Source of the DNA: Calditrichota bacterium
Lineage (GTDB): Bacteria; Calditrichota; Calditrichia; Calditrichales; Calditrichaceae
Assembly: GCA_013151275.1 (NCBI GenBank)
Contig: JAADIP010000151.1
Location: 41,499-105,498 of the forward strand
Reading direction: 5' to 3'
DNA length: 64,000 nt
The position numbers and the translations under genes were made by a program. Below the pieces are notes generated by a model. That model saw only the letters and a list, made by a program, of their open reading frames with translations. It was not told the origin of the DNA and searched no databases. Below are positions 62,292-64,000 of the stretch, one piece after another. Within the stretch, counting starts at the first letter, position 1; every line of letters begins with the position of its first letter.

Positions 62292-62495
62292 ATGAAATTA
62301 AAAGTAATCATTCACGAAGCTGAAGAAGGGGGATATTGGGCGGAAATTCCTTCTATTCCCGGCTGTGCTACTCAGGGCGAAACATTTGACGAACTATTGA
62401 GCAACATTTACGAGGCTGTTGAGGGCTGCCTGTCCATAGACATGAAGGAGATAAAATTAACTGAAAAAGATAAAGTGCTGGAGATAGCCGTGTGA
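62292..62495 (+). CDS. HicB family antitoxin
   Basis: MKLKVIIHEAEEGGYWAEIPSIPGCATQGETFDELLSNIYEAVEGCL. Confidence 0.9.
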   Translation: MKLKVIIHEAEEGGYWAEIPSIPGCATQGETFDELLSNIYEAVEGCLSIDMKEIKLTEKDKVLEIAV

Positions 62496-62560
62496 AAACC
62501 GTTTCCGGATTTTCAACATGCCGATTTGTACGCCTCCGTGCGGCAAAGATATTTACCTGA
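62492..62560 (+). pseudogene. HicA toxin N-terminal remnant
   Basis: GTG start overlapping the hicB stop (GTGTGA); reads (M)KTVSG then diverges to an early stop. Confidence 0.6.
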
Positions 62561-62689
62561 AGATTGATATTGCGTCCGAAATTGATAAGACTATTTTTAT
62601 ATTCTGAGATTTTTTTTATGGTCGAAATAGTTTTCAACGATACCGGGCTGTAAGCGGAAAATTTAAGTCCAATAATTGTGGTTTGAAGA

Positions 62690-63493
62690 ATGCGGATTAA
62701 CATCTTTGAAAAAGTTTTTATGAACCTTACGACCGTCGCCTTGCGGCTTAGTTCCAAAAAACGTTCAACTGTTATATGGCTGTTCAATATTATAAAGATA
62801 GAGTTAAAAAAAATTGGAATCTCATTCTTAATTACCACTTTTTTAATTTTTTACTATAATACGGATCGACTGAGGAATAATTTTCTTTATGGTTTAAATA
62901 CTACTTTATTTGGGATGTTTGAAAGCTTTCAAATATTATTATTTGCTTTACTCATATATTTTTTATCCTATTTAATATTTAATTTATTTTATTTAACTAT
63001 TTACTATGTATTGAAATTTTTTAATTCGAAAAAAAGCACAATTAAAATTACCACTCTTTTTATAATTTCATTATGCTCCTTGTACGTAATAAATGACCAA
63101 CTAATATTTTATTCGGTTAAAGAATTTAAACGGATTCATCATTTTACTGTAAATAGCCCAACGCAAATAGATGTTGACTCAACCAATTTTAATAAATATG
63201 AATGGTCAAAAAAAGCAATAGAAATGACATCTCCGTTGCAAACAATAGAAGAAAAATTAATTTTTAATAGTGATTCAACTTTAACTTTGATCGGAAGAAA
63301 AATCATTCTGGATAAGTTTTATATTTTTAGAAGATTATTCGATATCAATAAGACCTATAAAGTTACTCGAAAATATGAATACATAAATCGTAGAAAAGAG
63401 TTTGTTCTAATCGATTCTACGAATTCATCTTATTCAATACAAGTAAAAGATAATAGGCTTTATCTAAATAAAATATTTTTTTTAAGCCAATAA
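62690..63493 (+). CDS. Hypothetical membrane protein (start uncertain)
   Basis: Low-GC ORF with several hydrophobic segments; stop codon lies inside TAAC of repeat R4. Confidence 0.55.
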   Translation: MRINIFEKVFMNLTTVALRLSSKKRSTVIWLFNIIKIELKKIGISFLITTFLIFYYNTDRLRNNFLYGLNTTLFGMFESFQILLFALLIYFLSYLIFNLFYLTIYYVLKFFNSKKSTIKITTLFIISLCSLYVINDQLIFYSVKEFKRIHHFTVNSPTQIDVDSTNFNKYEWSKKAIEMTSPLQTIEEKLIFNSDSTLTLIGRKIILDKFYIFRRLFDINKTYKVTRKYEYINRRKEFVLIDSTNSSYSIQVKDNRLYLNKIFFLSQ

Positions 63494-63600
63494 CAAAATA
63501 AGCTATTAAACATCGAGCGAGTGCACAAAACGATCTCCAAATTACGATAACGCGAGCTACGCTATTTAAAGCCTAATCCGAACTCTGCCGTATCAGAAGA
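63489..63600 (+). repeat. Cassette-boundary repeat R4
   Basis: AATAACAAAATAAGCTATTAAACATCGAGCG...CCAAATTACGATAACGCGAGC...CTATTTAAAGCC; shares 21-bp CCAAATTACGATAACGCGAGC with R2. Confidence 0.75.
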
Positions 63601-63692
63601 AATCTATCTGTTTGAAAATTGCTTTTGCGCAATAAATTGACACTTGGCTTAAAACGAGTAAAATTTTACTGCTTTCGTAAAGAAGGAACAAT

Positions 63693-64000
63693 ATGAATAA
63701 ATTCTTAATCTCAAACATTATAATCGGAATAATTGTTGTAACTCTCGGCGCTTCTTGCACTCTTCAAGAATCTGACACTTCTCGTGATTCATTCTTTGAA
63801 GTGCATCTGGAACCAAACGGCGCAAATAACGATATGTTTAATAATTTAAGCGACTTTGTAAAGCTTGCCGACAGCTACGGCGGCAAAGAATTCGAAAAAA
63901 GACAAAACAGCGTGCCTTGCCCGGAATATGTGAGAGCGTCAGAGAAATACCTGGGCGATATGAACGACAACATGAAACTATTAAGCAAACTGGGTGAAAT
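63693..64000 (+). CDS. Hypothetical lipoprotein (partial, runs off window)
   Basis: MNKFLISNIIIGIIVVTLGASCTLQESDTSRDSF..., SD AGAAGGA, lipobox LGASC, open to window end. Confidence 0.7.
   Translation, partial: MNKFLISNIIIGIIVVTLGASCTLQESDTSRDSFFEVHLEPNGANNDMFNNLSDFVKLADSYGGKEFEKRQNSVPCPEYVRASEKYLGDMNDNMKLLSKLGE

Noticed and set aside
62368-62838. 156-aa minus-strand ORF over hicB/hicA
   Set aside because: Overlaps well-supported HicB on the other strand; no recognisable domain.
58578-63600. R1-R4 as a CRISPR array
   Set aside because: Copies are far apart, imperfect, about 90-175 bp long and separated by ORFs.

Overview
The window looks like a chromosomal segment from a Calditrichota/FCB-type bacterium (taxon inferred from family content, not tested). 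From about 1 to 54,133 nearly every gene is on the minus strand. Recognisable genes include accA, rfbD, recG, lolD/lolC-E-type ABC genes, lysS, prfB, porU/porV-like type IX secretion genes, cdaA, folP, ftsH, hpt, tilS, two CAT-anticodon tRNAs, lpxK, aroQ, aroB, aroK, rnhB and comEC. At about 54.2 kb the coding strand switches to plus. From about 57.9 kb the window becomes an accessory region. It starts with an internally deleted IS66-like element with recognisable terminal inverted repeats. Small, compositionally mixed plus-strand genes follow: a Phd/RelE-type pair, lipoproteins, a DUF3052-like protein, a VOC protein, and HicB with a HicA stub. Several are separated by bulged palindromic repeats with GCTAAC/GTTAGC-type ends, which resemble integron/CALIN cassettes. 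Other points worth checking: a candidate attenuator leader upstream of a PorV-family gene (consensus-like promoter, 22-bp inverted repeat, then a terminator hairpin abutting the Shine-Dalgarno); the programmed frameshift in prfB; an M6-like protein whose HEXXH motif reads SNIGS; and a repeat that begins inside the stop codons of two separate genes. No homology searches or folding calculations were run; all family calls come from reading motifs.
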